From RYN-133 sp963708645 (GTDB lineage Bacteria; Actinomycetota; Actinomycetes; Mycobacteriales; Jatrophihabitantaceae), in assembly GCA_963708645.1 (NCBI GenBank), contig CAVPTA010000007.1:992001-1056000 (forward strand): a stretch of DNA of 64,000 nt, written 5' to 3'. How positions within the stretch are numbered: the stretch's first letter is position 1; every line of letters starts with the position of its first letter. The notes beneath the pieces were generated by a model, which did no database searches, was not told the DNA's origin, and was given only the letters and a program-made list of their open reading frames with translations. This document shows, one piece after another, positions 18,623 through 26,386 of this stretch. The position numbers were made by a program, and so were the translations under genes.

Positions 18623-18673
18623 GGTGCTCACGCGGCGCAAAAGGTCGCGTTGAAAGATCGGCCGGCGGCCGAT

Positions 18674-20233
18674 CTATCGGGCAACTTTGTGTCTTGCTGC
18701 CACGATCGCTATGTCGTCGAGGGTGTTGGCGCGTGAGCTGACGTCCAACAGCAGTTGATCGCTGAGGGTCTCGATAGGGCCGCGGTGGTTGAGCACCGCG
18801 ACGCGCAGGCGCTCCAGGCCGACGCTGATCTCTTCGTCGCGCCGTTCGATCAGGCCGTCGGTGGTGAGGACGATCAGCGCACCCGGCGGGAAGCCGACGG
18901 TGGCCGTCGGCGTGTTGGTCGCCAGGTTGACGCCGAGCAGCACCCCGTGGTCCTCGACGAGCCGGGCGTCGAACCCGTGCACGATCACCGGCGGCATGTG
19001 GCCGGCATTGCAGACGCGCACGACACCGGAGCGATGGATCTCGACCAGGCACAGCGTCGAGGTCATGTCTGGGAACGACATCGGCAACAAGCGGTCGAGG
19101 TGCGCGATGATGTCGGGCAGATCGTGACCCGCGACCGCAAGTGCCCGCAACGAGTGGCGGAGCTCGGCCATCACCGTCGCCGCCTGGAGCGAGTGTCCGA
19201 GGACGTCACCGATGGCGAGCAGGGTGCGGTCGGCGTCGAGTTCGAGGACGTCGTAGAAGTCGCCGCCGATCTCGACCGCCTCGCTCGCGGCGAGATAGCG
19301 CACCGCGACATCGAGGTAGGGCGGCTGCGGGATCGCGTTCGGCAACATTGCCCGCTGCAGAGTCAGCGCGATCTGATGCTCGACGGCATACAGGCGTTGG
19401 TTCTCGAGTGCGCCCGCGACGGCCTGCGCGAAGTGATCGAGCATCAGTTCGTCGGCCTGGACGTCACCGGAGGTCATCAACAGGACGGCACCGACGAGCT
19501 CGCCGCGAGGCGTGGCGATCGCGGCCGCCGTGATCTGCGTGGCCGGGTCGATGTCGAGCAAGCTCGCGTAGCGCGCGAGATCGATCGGCGTGCGATTGCG
19601 GGCCGCTCCCGCGATGTCGAGCACATCGGCCGACGACCAGGCGGCGACGACCGGGTCCACCGCGGTCGTCCCGGTGACGGCGGCGCGGCCGACGCCCTCA
19701 CGTGCGATGAGCACGGCCGCCGGCGTGTCGAACATCGTGGCGAGCCCGGAGCTGGCGAACTGCACGAGGTCGCTCACCGTCGGTGCGGCATTCATCAGCA
19801 GCGTCGCCTCGTGCAGGCGCTCGAGGCGGCTCGCCAGCCGCTCCGCCGTACGTCGGGCATCGTGATAGCGCAGCAGCGCGGTCACCGACGCGGTCAGCTC
19901 GTCGCGCTCGATCGGCTCGATCAGGTATCCGTCGGCACCCCGGTTGAGGCCGATCGTGCGGTCGTCGGGGCTCGTCGCGGTCGCCGACACGGTGAGGACG
20001 GGGATCGCTGCGGTGGCGCGGCCGGACTTGATCTGGTCGCACACCTGCAGGCCGGACATGTCCGGCAGGTGCACGTCGACGAGGACGAGGTCGATCTTCG
20101 CGCGGGTGACCTGGCTCAACGCGTCCTGGCCCGTCGCCACCTCGATGACGTCGTGCCCCGCGCGGCGCAGCCATTCCGCGAACACCAAACGGGTGCCGTC
20201 GTTGTCATGGACGAGCAGGACCGTCGCGCTCAC
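18674..20233 (-). CDS. Receiver-GAF-PP2C (SpoIIE/RsbU-type) phosphatase
   Basis: 519 residues in three domains. Receiver (1-120): acidic pocket VLLVHDND and phospho-acceptor Asp53 in VLVDVHLPDMSG. The usual switch Lys is replaced by Glu in GYLIEPIERDEL, a variant I recall from actinobacterial receivers. A GAF-like domain (about 135-285) begins RTAERLASRLERLHEATLL. PP2C domain (about 310-519): EIGGDFYDVLEL, AIGDVLGHSLQAA, LTTDGLIERRDEE and TLDDIAIVAAR supply the metal-binding Asp residues. It probably dephosphorylates an anti-anti-sigma (RsbV-like) protein when the receiver is phosphorylated. Last gene of the stressosome operon, overlapping the kinase stop by 4 bp. Confidence 0.88.
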   Translation of the reverse strand: MSATVLLVHDNDGTRLVFAEWLRRAGHDVIEVATGQDALSQVTRAKIDLVLVDVHLPDMSGLQVCDQIKSGRATAAIPVLTVSATATSPDDRTIGLNRGADGYLIEPIERDELTASVTALLRYHDARRTAERLASRLERLHEATLLMNAAPTVSDLVQFASSGLATMFDTPAAVLIAREGVGRAAVTGTTAVDPVVAAWSSADVLDIAGAARNRTPIDLARYASLLDIDPATQITAAAIATPRGELVGAVLLMTSGDVQADELMLDHFAQAVAGALENQRLYAVEHQIALTLQRAMLPNAIPQPPYLDVAVRYLAASEAVEIGGDFYDVLELDADRTLLAIGDVLGHSLQAATVMAELRHSLRALAVAGHDLPDIIAHLDRLLPMSFPDMTSTLCLVEIHRSGVVRVCNAGHMPPVIVHGFDARLVEDHGVLLGVNLATNTPTATVGFPPGALIVLTTDGLIERRDEEISVGLERLRVAVLNHRGPIETLSDQLLLDVSSRANTLDDIAIVAARHKVAR

Positions 20234-21924
20234 TTCGTGGCCCTCGCAGTCATCGCCGACGCAATACCCCGCAGCAACGATTCGCGATCAAGGGTTGCCT
20301 TATCGATGATCACCAGCGCGGGCCACTGCGCGCGCAGCCGGGCGAATTCGTCGACAGCACTTGATATGACGATGGTCGCGATAGCGGGCGTGCCGGGTCG
20401 CTTGTCGAGTTCGCTCAACACCCGCTCGCCGCCACCGCCCGGCATGCGCACGTCGAGCACGAGCAGGTCGGGCGTCCGGTCGTCCAACGCGGCCAGCACA
20501 CCGTCGGTGTCGGCGACTTCTACGACGACTTCGGCGATCCCGGCGAGCAGACCACGCAGCACCTCGCGGTAGGCCACGTCGTCGTCGCCGATGAGCACCG
20601 AGGACGGCGTGCGATCGAGTTCGGCCTCGGCGTCGCAGTTGTTGCGCACGCGTGCGACAAACGTGCTGCCCTCGCCGGGCGTGCTGGTCATCGTCAAGGT
20701 GCCACCGAGAGCGGTGGCGACGCGGCGGGCGTAAGGGAGACCCAGGCCTGTGCTGCGCGCGCGCACCTGCAGGTGTCCGGGGACGCGGTAGAACTCTTCG
20801 AAGACGAGGTCGCGGTGCTCGTCGGCGATGCCGATCCCGGTGTCGCGCACCTCGATGACGATGAAGTCGCCGTCAACGCCCGGCTCGGCGGTGACAGTGA
20901 CCGTCACCTGGCCGGCTTCGGTGAACTTGAGTGCGTTGCTGATCAGATTGCGTACCAGCTGTCCGAGCAACACGCCGTCGGTGACCACCGGGCCGAGGTC
21001 GTCGGGTACGTGCACGACGAGCTCGACGCCGGGCGCGCTCTGGGCGCGCAGCGTGGCGCGCATGTCCGCGACGAGTTCCGCGACGTCGACCGGCGCCGCG
21101 TCCGGCTCGATACGTCCGGCCTCGGCGCGCGCGATGTCGAGCAGGCCGTTGACCGCGACGAGCAGTTCGGTCGTAGCGTCGGCGATCAGCCGCACCTGGT
21201 TGTCCTGCGCCGGCGTCAGCGATCCGGTCTCGGGATCGCGCAGCAGTTTGGCGAGCCCGCTGATCGAGTTCAGGGGACTGCGCAGCTCGTGGCTGACGTT
21301 GGCGAGGAACCGAGACTTCGCGTCGTTGGCTGTGCGCAGTTGCTCGCCGCGTTCGTCCAGCTCGGCGTAGAGCGCGACAACGCCGCGGTTGGTCTCTTGC
21401 AATTCGTCGTTGAGCCGGACGAGCTCGTCCTGCTTCGACTGGAGTTCGTGCAATGCGCGCAACAACTCGTCGTGCTGGCTGCGCAACTCCTCCATCGGCG
21501 ACGGTGCGGTCGTGCGGGCGAGACCCTCGCGCAGTTGTTCCAGCGTGCGCTGCGGTCCCGAGCGGTGCGCGAGCGGTCGGCCTTTCGTCATCGTGATGGT
21601 GTCGTCCTCGCCGATCACGACACGATCCATGAGCCGCCGGATCGCGACGAGTCCGGTCACGCTCGCCGCGGGCGACGGCGACGCGACTGCCCGGTCAGGA
21701 CGGGCGGTGATGACCAGCGTCGCGTTGTCGGCGATGTCGAAGTCGACGCGAGCTGTGGCGCCGGCCGCAGCGATCACCCGTCCCAGTTCGCTGATGGCCG
21801 TGGCGATGCGGACCTGGTCGGTGGTGTCGAAGCCGAGCGAGTCAGCCAGGTCGCGAGCACGGCGCCGCACCGTCAGCACGTCGGTCTCCGCGCGGAGGGC
21901 GAGGCTGCCGAGACGCTCGCTCAT
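20230..21924 (-). CDS. Hybrid histidine kinase with N-terminal RsbW/RsbT-like ATPase domain
   Basis: 564 residues. The N-terminus (1-115) looks like a GHKL anti-sigma/RsbT fold (LADSLGFDTTDQVRIATAIS). A predicted coiled coil follows (about 145-200). The HisKA box is NVSHELRSPLNSISGLAKLL with phospho-His212. The ATPase domain shows QLVRNLISNALKFTEAG, VRDTGIGIADEHRDLVFEEF and STGLGLPYARRV. The C-terminal receiver (from about 450) has IGDDDVAYREVLRG and LLVLDVRMPGGGG (phospho-Asp). There is no membrane segment, so it is a cytoplasmic kinase. It overlaps genes on both sides by 4 bp; the partner for its phosphate is probably the receiver of the next gene. Confidence 0.88.
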   Translation of the reverse strand: MSERLGSLALRAETDVLTVRRRARDLADSLGFDTTDQVRIATAISELGRVIAAAGATARVDFDIADNATLVITARPDRAVASPSPAASVTGLVAIRRLMDRVVIGEDDTITMTKGRPLAHRSGPQRTLEQLREGLARTTAPSPMEELRSQHDELLRALHELQSKQDELVRLNDELQETNRGVVALYAELDERGEQLRTANDAKSRFLANVSHELRSPLNSISGLAKLLRDPETGSLTPAQDNQVRLIADATTELLVAVNGLLDIARAEAGRIEPDAAPVDVAELVADMRATLRAQSAPGVELVVHVPDDLGPVVTDGVLLGQLVRNLISNALKFTEAGQVTVTVTAEPGVDGDFIVIEVRDTGIGIADEHRDLVFEEFYRVPGHLQVRARSTGLGLPYARRVATALGGTLTMTSTPGEGSTFVARVRNNCDAEAELDRTPSSVLIGDDDVAYREVLRGLLAGIAEVVVEVADTDGVLAALDDRTPDLLVLDVRMPGGGGERVLSELDKRPGTPAIATIVISSAVDEFARLRAQWPALVIIDKATLDRESLLRGIASAMTARATK

Positions 21925-22937
21925 CGTGGCCTGCGCACCACAAGCACGGACGCGTCGTCCGGACGCGTCCCGCAGTCACGCAACACGCTCGCGGCGATGA
22001 CGGCCGAGGATCGACGCGAGAGCCCCGGTGTCTTCGCAAGGTCCCAGCTTTCGCGCACGCCGTCACTGTGCAGCACGACCACTGCGCTGTCGCGCAACGT
22101 GAGCGCGAACGGACGGATGCGGGCCGGCTTGTGACCGACGATGCCCGGCTGCGAGAGGGCCGCGCTGCGGCGTTCGTCGACGATGAAGGCGCTGACGTTA
22201 CCGACGCCGGCGAACTGCATCGTCCGATAAGACTCGTCGATCGTCGCCACCGCAACGGCGGCGCCGCGCGTGCCGAGCAGCTCGGAGTGGATCGAGGCCA
22301 GCACACGTTGTGCGTCGGTCGTGGTGGCGGCATGAAATGCGGACACAGCTCCGACCGATGCGTCGGCGGCCAGTGGGCCGTGGCCCAACCCGTCGCTGAG
22401 CATGATCATGTGGCTGCCATCGAGTGTGCGCGCGGCAATCGCGTCACCACACACCTGCTCGCCGGCGATCGCCCGGGTGACACCGGCGACATCGAGTCCG
22501 GACCGAGCCGCTTCGGTGCCCGCAGGCTCAGGCCAGATGTCGGCTACGAGCACGGTGCCACGACCGGGGACGGTGCTGATGTCGACGCCCGAGGACAGCC
22601 TCAGTACCGCGCCGAGGCCGAGGCCGAGGGTGCCGGTCGTCGAGTGACCGTCGAGCACCGACAGGTCCACATCGCTCATGCCCGGACCGGCGTCGATCGC
22701 GATGACTCGAACACCGGCGATGCCGTCGCGCAGCGCCACCTGGATCCCGAGGGACGCGCTGCGCGCGTGCTTCCAGAGGTTGGTGGCGATCTCGCTGACG
22801 ACGATCCCGACCTCGCCGGTGCGCGACTCGCCGAACCCGAGGCGTTCGGCCAACCGCAGCGCGGGCCGCCGCGCAGCGCCCACCCCGGCCGAATCGTCGA
22901 TCGCGAACCAGTCCGTCCCCGAGCGGAGCGTCTCCAC
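21921..22937 (-). CDS. ATPase-PP2C fusion phosphatase (RsbX-like)
   Basis: 338 residues. Residues 1-135 form a GHKL ATPase-like domain: VSEIATNLWKHARSASLG (N box) and IDAGPGMSDVDLSVLDGHST with TGTLGLGLGAV. Residues 160-338 form a compact PP2C/SpoIIE domain: MIMLSDGLGHGPLAADA, VVLHSDGVRESW and RPDDASVLVVRR. In stressosome loci RsbX resets the complex by dephosphorylating RsbR and RsbS; the extra N-terminal ATPase domain is a known actinobacterial variant. It starts at the base after the rsbT stop, which argues for the RsbX role. Confidence 0.85.
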   Translation of the reverse strand: METLRSGTDWFAIDDSAGVGAARRPALRLAERLGFGESRTGEVGIVVSEIATNLWKHARSASLGIQVALRDGIAGVRVIAIDAGPGMSDVDLSVLDGHSTTGTLGLGLGAVLRLSSGVDISTVPGRGTVLVADIWPEPAGTEAARSGLDVAGVTRAIAGEQVCGDAIAARTLDGSHMIMLSDGLGHGPLAADASVGAVSAFHAATTTDAQRVLASIHSELLGTRGAAVAVATIDESYRTMQFAGVGNVSAFIVDERRSAALSQPGIVGHKPARIRPFALTLRDSAVVVLHSDGVRESWDLAKTPGLSRRSSAVIAASVLRDCGTRPDDASVLVVRRPR

Positions 22938-23327
22938 TCAGCGGCCCCACTTGGTGATCGTCACCAGCGTGCCTTGGCCCGGCGTGCTGTCGAGCGTGAA
23001 CTCCTCGACGAGACGGCGTGCGCCGGACAGGCCGAGGCCGAGGCCACCGCCGGTCGTGTAGCCGTCCGAGAGTGCGAGGTTGATGTCGTCGATGCCGGGA
23101 CCGGTGTCGCGAAAGGCTGCGCGCACTCCGCGGCGCGCGCCCTGCTGGACCAGTTCGACCACGGCGGTTCCGCCGCCGCCGTAGATGAGGGTGTTGCGGG
23201 CGAGTTCACTCGCTGCTGTGACGATCTTGGTCTGGTCGACGAGCGAGAGGGCCGCCGCGACGGCGAGGGCGCGCGTGGCTTGGCGCACCCGCACGACGTC
23301 CTGGTCGATGTGGATGTCGATCGACAT
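22938..23327 (-). CDS. rsbT: RsbT-type anti-sigma serine/threonine kinase
   Basis: 129-residue GHKL kinase. N box SELARNTLIYGGGGTAVVEL (Asn45) and ATP-lid motifs FRDTGPGIDDINLALSDG and TGGGLGLGLSGARRL. In the stressosome it phosphorylates RsbS and RsbR, leaves the complex and activates an RsbU-type PP2C. It sits 30 bp after rsbS and directly abuts the RsbX-like gene. Length and motifs match RsbT rather than RsbW, since the gene follows rsbR and rsbS. Confidence 0.88.
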   Translation of the reverse strand: MSIDIHIDQDVVRVRQATRALAVAAALSLVDQTKIVTAASELARNTLIYGGGGTAVVELVQQGARRGVRAAFRDTGPGIDDINLALSDGYTTGGGLGLGLSGARRLVEEFTLDSTPGQGTLVTITKWGR

Positions 23328-23357
23328 GCGTCTCGCCGATCTGCATCGAGCTCACGG

Positions 23358-23771
23358 CTATCGCGCTTCAGTCGTGTCGTCGTCGATCGTCACCTCGAGG
23401 ACCGTTCGTCCAGTCATCGTCAGGTCGACCGACAGCAGTTTGATCCCTCGCTCGACGTCGAGGGCGGTGCGTACGCCGTTGAGTGACAGACCGAGTTCGA
23501 CCAAGGTGATCGCGACCGCCGGCCGCATGCCGACCACCACGGTGTCGGCGTCGAGGACCCGCGCGACCGACGCGATAGTCGACAGCATCCGGCCGATGAA
23601 ACTGTCGACGATCTCGAGGGCGGAGATGTCGATGAGGACGCCTCTTGCACTGGTGGTGACGATCCGGTCGGACAAGTCGTCCTGCAGCGCGAGGGCAGTC
23701 TCGTCGTCGAGGTCGAGCTGGATGGATACCAGGAGCAGGTCGCCGAGTTTGAGAATCGGGACGCGTGCCAT
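23358..23771 (-). CDS. rsbS: RsbS-type STAS-domain antagonist
   Basis: 137 residues, one STAS domain. It opens MARVPILKLGDLLLVSIQLD, the usual RsbS start. The phosphorylation helix reads VLIDISALEIVDSFIGRML with Ser57 at the position of the known RsbS phosphoserine, and VVVGMRPAVAITLVELGLSL follows. RsbS forms the stressosome core with RsbR and holds RsbT. It begins 3 bp after the rsbR stop. The C-terminal 20 residues (TVLEVTIDDDTTEAR end) extend slightly beyond the usual domain. Confidence 0.9.
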   Translation of the reverse strand: MARVPILKLGDLLLVSIQLDLDDETALALQDDLSDRIVTTSARGVLIDISALEIVDSFIGRMLSTIASVARVLDADTVVVGMRPAVAITLVELGLSLNGVRTALDVERGIKLLSVDLTMTGRTVLEVTIDDDTTEAR

Positions 23772-23774
23772 CAG

Positions 23775-24629
23775 CTAGTTCGCCCGTCGCGCGACGGCGA
23801 CGCCGCTGCTGCGTAGCGCGGTGATCAACGCGTCGGCCAGGGTCGCCTTCGTCGCGATGTCGCCGAACTCGATCCCGAGGGCGACGACCGTCTGGGCGAT
23901 CTGCGGTCGGATCCCCGAGATGATGCATTCGGCACCCATCAGCCGCGCGGCGACCACGGTTTTCAGCAGGTGCTGGGCGACCTGGGTGTCGACCGACGGG
24001 ACGCCGGTGATGTCGATGATCGCGTGCTCGGAGCCGGTCTCGACGAGAGTCTCGAGCAACTTCTCGGTGACGACCTGCGTGCGGGCCGAGTCGAGTGTGC
24101 CCACGAGCGGCACGGCGACGATGCCTTCCCAGAGTTTGACTACGGGCGTCGACAGCTCGAGAAGCTCCTCCGACTGCGCGGAGATGATGCGTTCGCGCGC
24201 TTCGACGTAGGTCTCGAAGGTGAACAGCCCGAGGTCGTCGAGCAGGCGCGAGAACGCGAACAGGGCGGCCGCGTTGTCGCGGACGCTGTCGGCGTCGGTG
24301 GAATCGACCACCGCCTGCTTGAGCGCGAACACCGACGCTGCGGTCTCGCTCGGTGAGAAACCTTGTTGCGCCCGGCTGCGAGACAGCTCGGCGAGCAGCG
24401 CCCGCGCTTCGGCGAAGCGGTGCTCACGTCCGTCGGCGCCACCGGCGTCGAGGCCCGTGACGATCTGATCGAGGATCGGACTCAGTTCGCGCTCGAGTTC
24501 GGCGGCGGTGATCCGTCCGCGCGAGGTCGTCGCGACTGCCTGCACCCACTGCGCGATGATCGCGTCGCGCTGGTTGCGCAGAATGGCGCCGATCCCCGCC
24601 GCGTGTGAAGCCCCATGTGGTTCGGTCAC
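23775..24629 (-). CDS. rsbR: RsbR-type stressosome sensor (RsbRD N-domain plus STAS)
   Basis: 284 residues. The N-terminal all-alpha RsbRD-like sensor domain (about 14-155) begins GIGAILRNQRDAIIAQWVQA and has ASVFALKQAVVDS and TYVEARERII. A linker ISAQSEELLELSTPVVKLWE leads into the STAS domain (about 160-284) with AIIDITGVPSVDTQVAQHLL; Thr207 and Thr215 lie near the phospho-Thr positions of Bacillus RsbR. GTG 24629 is chosen because GGAGAGGGG lies just upstream. The N-domain is not a globin or PAS domain, so the sensed signal is unknown. First gene of the operon. Confidence 0.9.
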   Translation of the reverse strand: MTEPHGASHAAGIGAILRNQRDAIIAQWVQAVATTSRGRITAAELERELSPILDQIVTGLDAGGADGREHRFAEARALLAELSRSRAQQGFSPSETAASVFALKQAVVDSTDADSVRDNAAALFAFSRLLDDLGLFTFETYVEARERIISAQSEELLELSTPVVKLWEGIVAVPLVGTLDSARTQVVTEKLLETLVETGSEHAIIDITGVPSVDTQVAQHLLKTVVAARLMGAECIISGIRPQIAQTVVALGIEFGDIATKATLADALITALRSSGVAVARRAN

Positions 24630-24730
24630 TGCGCACCCCTCTCCCGTGCCGATCAGTGCTCGCCGACCGGTGCCGGAGCATGATATCCGCACCAGCCGTT
24701 TCGTCGGGCTCGTGTAATCTCGGCGCGTTC

Positions 24731-24801
24731 GCGGGTGTAGTTCAATGGCAGAACATCAGCTTCCCAAGCTGACAGTGCGAGTTCGATTCTCGTCACCCGC
24801 T
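24731..24801 (+). tRNA. tRNA-Gly (anticodon CCC)
   Basis: Cloverleaf: acceptor GCGGGTG/CACCCGC, D arm GTTC-GAAC, anticodon stem TCAGC/GCTGA with loop TTCCCAA (anticodon CCC), and T arm around GTTCGATTC. No CCA is encoded (TCCG follows the acceptor stem). It lies between divergent rsbR and the ABC transporter genes, whose ATPase starts 21 bp downstream. Confidence 0.95.
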
Positions 24802-24822
24802 CCGTAGGAACGTGTACCAGGC

Positions 24823-25533
24823 ATGACCAACTCGGTCGAAGCTCGAGGGCTGCGGGTTGCCCGCGGCGGCCACGAGATCCTGCGTGGTCTCGACTTCGCT
24901 GTCGCGTCCGGACAGGTAACCGGTCTGCTTGGTCCGTCCGGCTGCGGAAAGACGACGCTGATCCGGGCGATCGCCGGCGTGCAACGCCACACCGGCGAAC
25001 TGACCGTCCTCGACCGACGCGCAGGCAACGCCGACCTGCGCAGTCGCATTGGCTATGCGGCTCAGACCGCCGCGGTCTACGGCGACCTCACCGTCCGTGA
25101 GAACCTGCGCTATTTCGCCGACGTGCTGCACGCGCCCCGCAGCGACGTCGCGCGCGTGATCGAGTCGGTCGAGCTCGGCGACTACGCCAACCGGCTCGTC
25201 TCGACCTTGTCGGGCGGACAGCACTCGCGTGTGAGCCTCGCTGTCGCGCTGCTCGGCACACCGAAGTTGCTGTTGCTCGACGAACCGACCGTGGGCCTCG
25301 ACCCGGTGTTGCGTGAACAGCTGTGGCGCACGTTCAGCGAGCTCGCCGCCGACGGCCTCACGCTGCTCGTGTCGAGTCACGTGATGGACGAGGCCGAACG
25401 CTGTGCTGAGTTGTTGTTGTTGCGAGACGGCCGGTTGCTCGCCCAGGAATCGCCCGAGTCACTGCGGCAACGCACCGGGACAACCAATCTCGAGCAAGCG
25501 TTCCTCACGCTCATCCGGGAACAAGCCTCATGA
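24823..25533 (+). CDS. ABC transporter ATP-binding protein
   Basis: 236-residue exporter-type ATPase (drug/ABC-2 class). Walker A LLGPSGCGKTTLIRAIAG, Q-loop IGYAAQTAAVYGDLTVRENL, signature VSTLSGGQHSRVSLAVALLG, Walker B KLLLLDEPTVGLDPVL and H-loop LLVSSHVMDEAERC. The signature LSGGQHSR replaces the common QxxR, still within family variation. It precedes its membrane partner with a 4-bp overlap. Substrate unknown; the closest functional picture is a drug, lipid or antibiotic exporter such as DrrA or NodI. Confidence 0.92.
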   Translation: MTNSVEARGLRVARGGHEILRGLDFAVASGQVTGLLGPSGCGKTTLIRAIAGVQRHTGELTVLDRRAGNADLRSRIGYAAQTAAVYGDLTVRENLRYFADVLHAPRSDVARVIESVELGDYANRLVSTLSGGQHSRVSLAVALLGTPKLLLLDEPTVGLDPVLREQLWRTFSELAADGLTLLVSSHVMDEAERCAELLLLRDGRLLAQESPESLRQRTGTTNLEQAFLTLIREQAS

Positions 25534-26246
25534 GGACGACGACGGTGCGGGTGCTGTTGCAACTGCGTCATGATCCGCGCACGCTGGCGCTGCTCATCGC
25601 CGTCCCCGCGCTGCTGATGACCTTGCTGCGGTACGTGTTCGACTCGAAAGTCGAGTTCGGTCGCGTTGCGCCGGATCTGCTCGGGATCTTCCCGTTCCTG
25701 CTGATGTTCCTCGTGACGTCCGTAGCGACGCTGCGCGAGCGCTCGTCCGGCACCCTCGAGCGGCTGATGACTTTGCCGCTGCCGAAGCTCGCGCTGCTCG
25801 GCGGGTATGGCGCCGGATTCAGCGCGGTCGCCATCGTGCAGGTGGCGGTGACAACGACGGTGTCGCTCGCGCTCGGCATGACCGTCGCCGGCCCGATCGT
25901 CTGGCTGTTCGTCGTGATCTTGTTGGACGCGTTGCTCGGCGTCGCCCTCGGTCTGTTCGCCAGCGCGTTCGCCCGGACCGAGTTCCAGGCGATCCAGCTG
26001 ATGCCCGTTGTCGTGTTGCCACAACTGCTGGTGTGCGGCTTGTTCCAGCCGCGCGCGGCGATGGCCGAAGTGTTGCGGTGGGTCGCGGACGTGCTGCCGT
26101 TGCCCTACGCGGTCGAGGCACTGCAATACGTCGCGAACGGCACGGCGCCCGACGCCGCGTTCGCACGCGACCTCGCCGTGCTCGCCGCGTTCGTCGTCGG
26201 TGCGTTGGTCGCCGCGGCTGCGACGCTGCGGCGAACGACGTCCTGA
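25530..26246 (+). CDS. ABC-2 type transporter permease
   Basis: 238 residues with about six membrane segments: TLALLIAVPALLMTLLRYVF, PDLLGIFPFLLMFLVTSVAT, GAGFSAVAIVQVAVTTTVSL, VWLFVVILLDALLGVALGLF, VVVLPQLLVCGLFQP and a last helix before the C-terminus. The cytoplasmic RERSSGTLERLMTLPLPKL between TM2 and TM3 is a classic ABC-2 signature. It pairs with the upstream ATPase to form an efflux pump. The following 140 bp to the peptidase show no gene. Confidence 0.92.
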   Translation: MRTTTVRVLLQLRHDPRTLALLIAVPALLMTLLRYVFDSKVEFGRVAPDLLGIFPFLLMFLVTSVATLRERSSGTLERLMTLPLPKLALLGGYGAGFSAVAIVQVAVTTTVSLALGMTVAGPIVWLFVVILLDALLGVALGLFASAFARTEFQAIQLMPVVVLPQLLVCGLFQPRAAMAEVLRWVADVLPLPYAVEALQYVANGTAPDAAFARDLAVLAAFVVGALVAAAATLRRTTS

Positions 26247-26386
26247 TCGGGCAGCATTTCGCGCGAGAATTCGGACGAGGCGGCACATAGTCGGCGGCCT
26301 TGTGTAACAAGGTCGCGTCCCCGCTTTCCAAGATCGGTGCGGGCTGCGAGTATCGCCCCGACCCGAGCGTGGGGAGGGGTGAGTCG

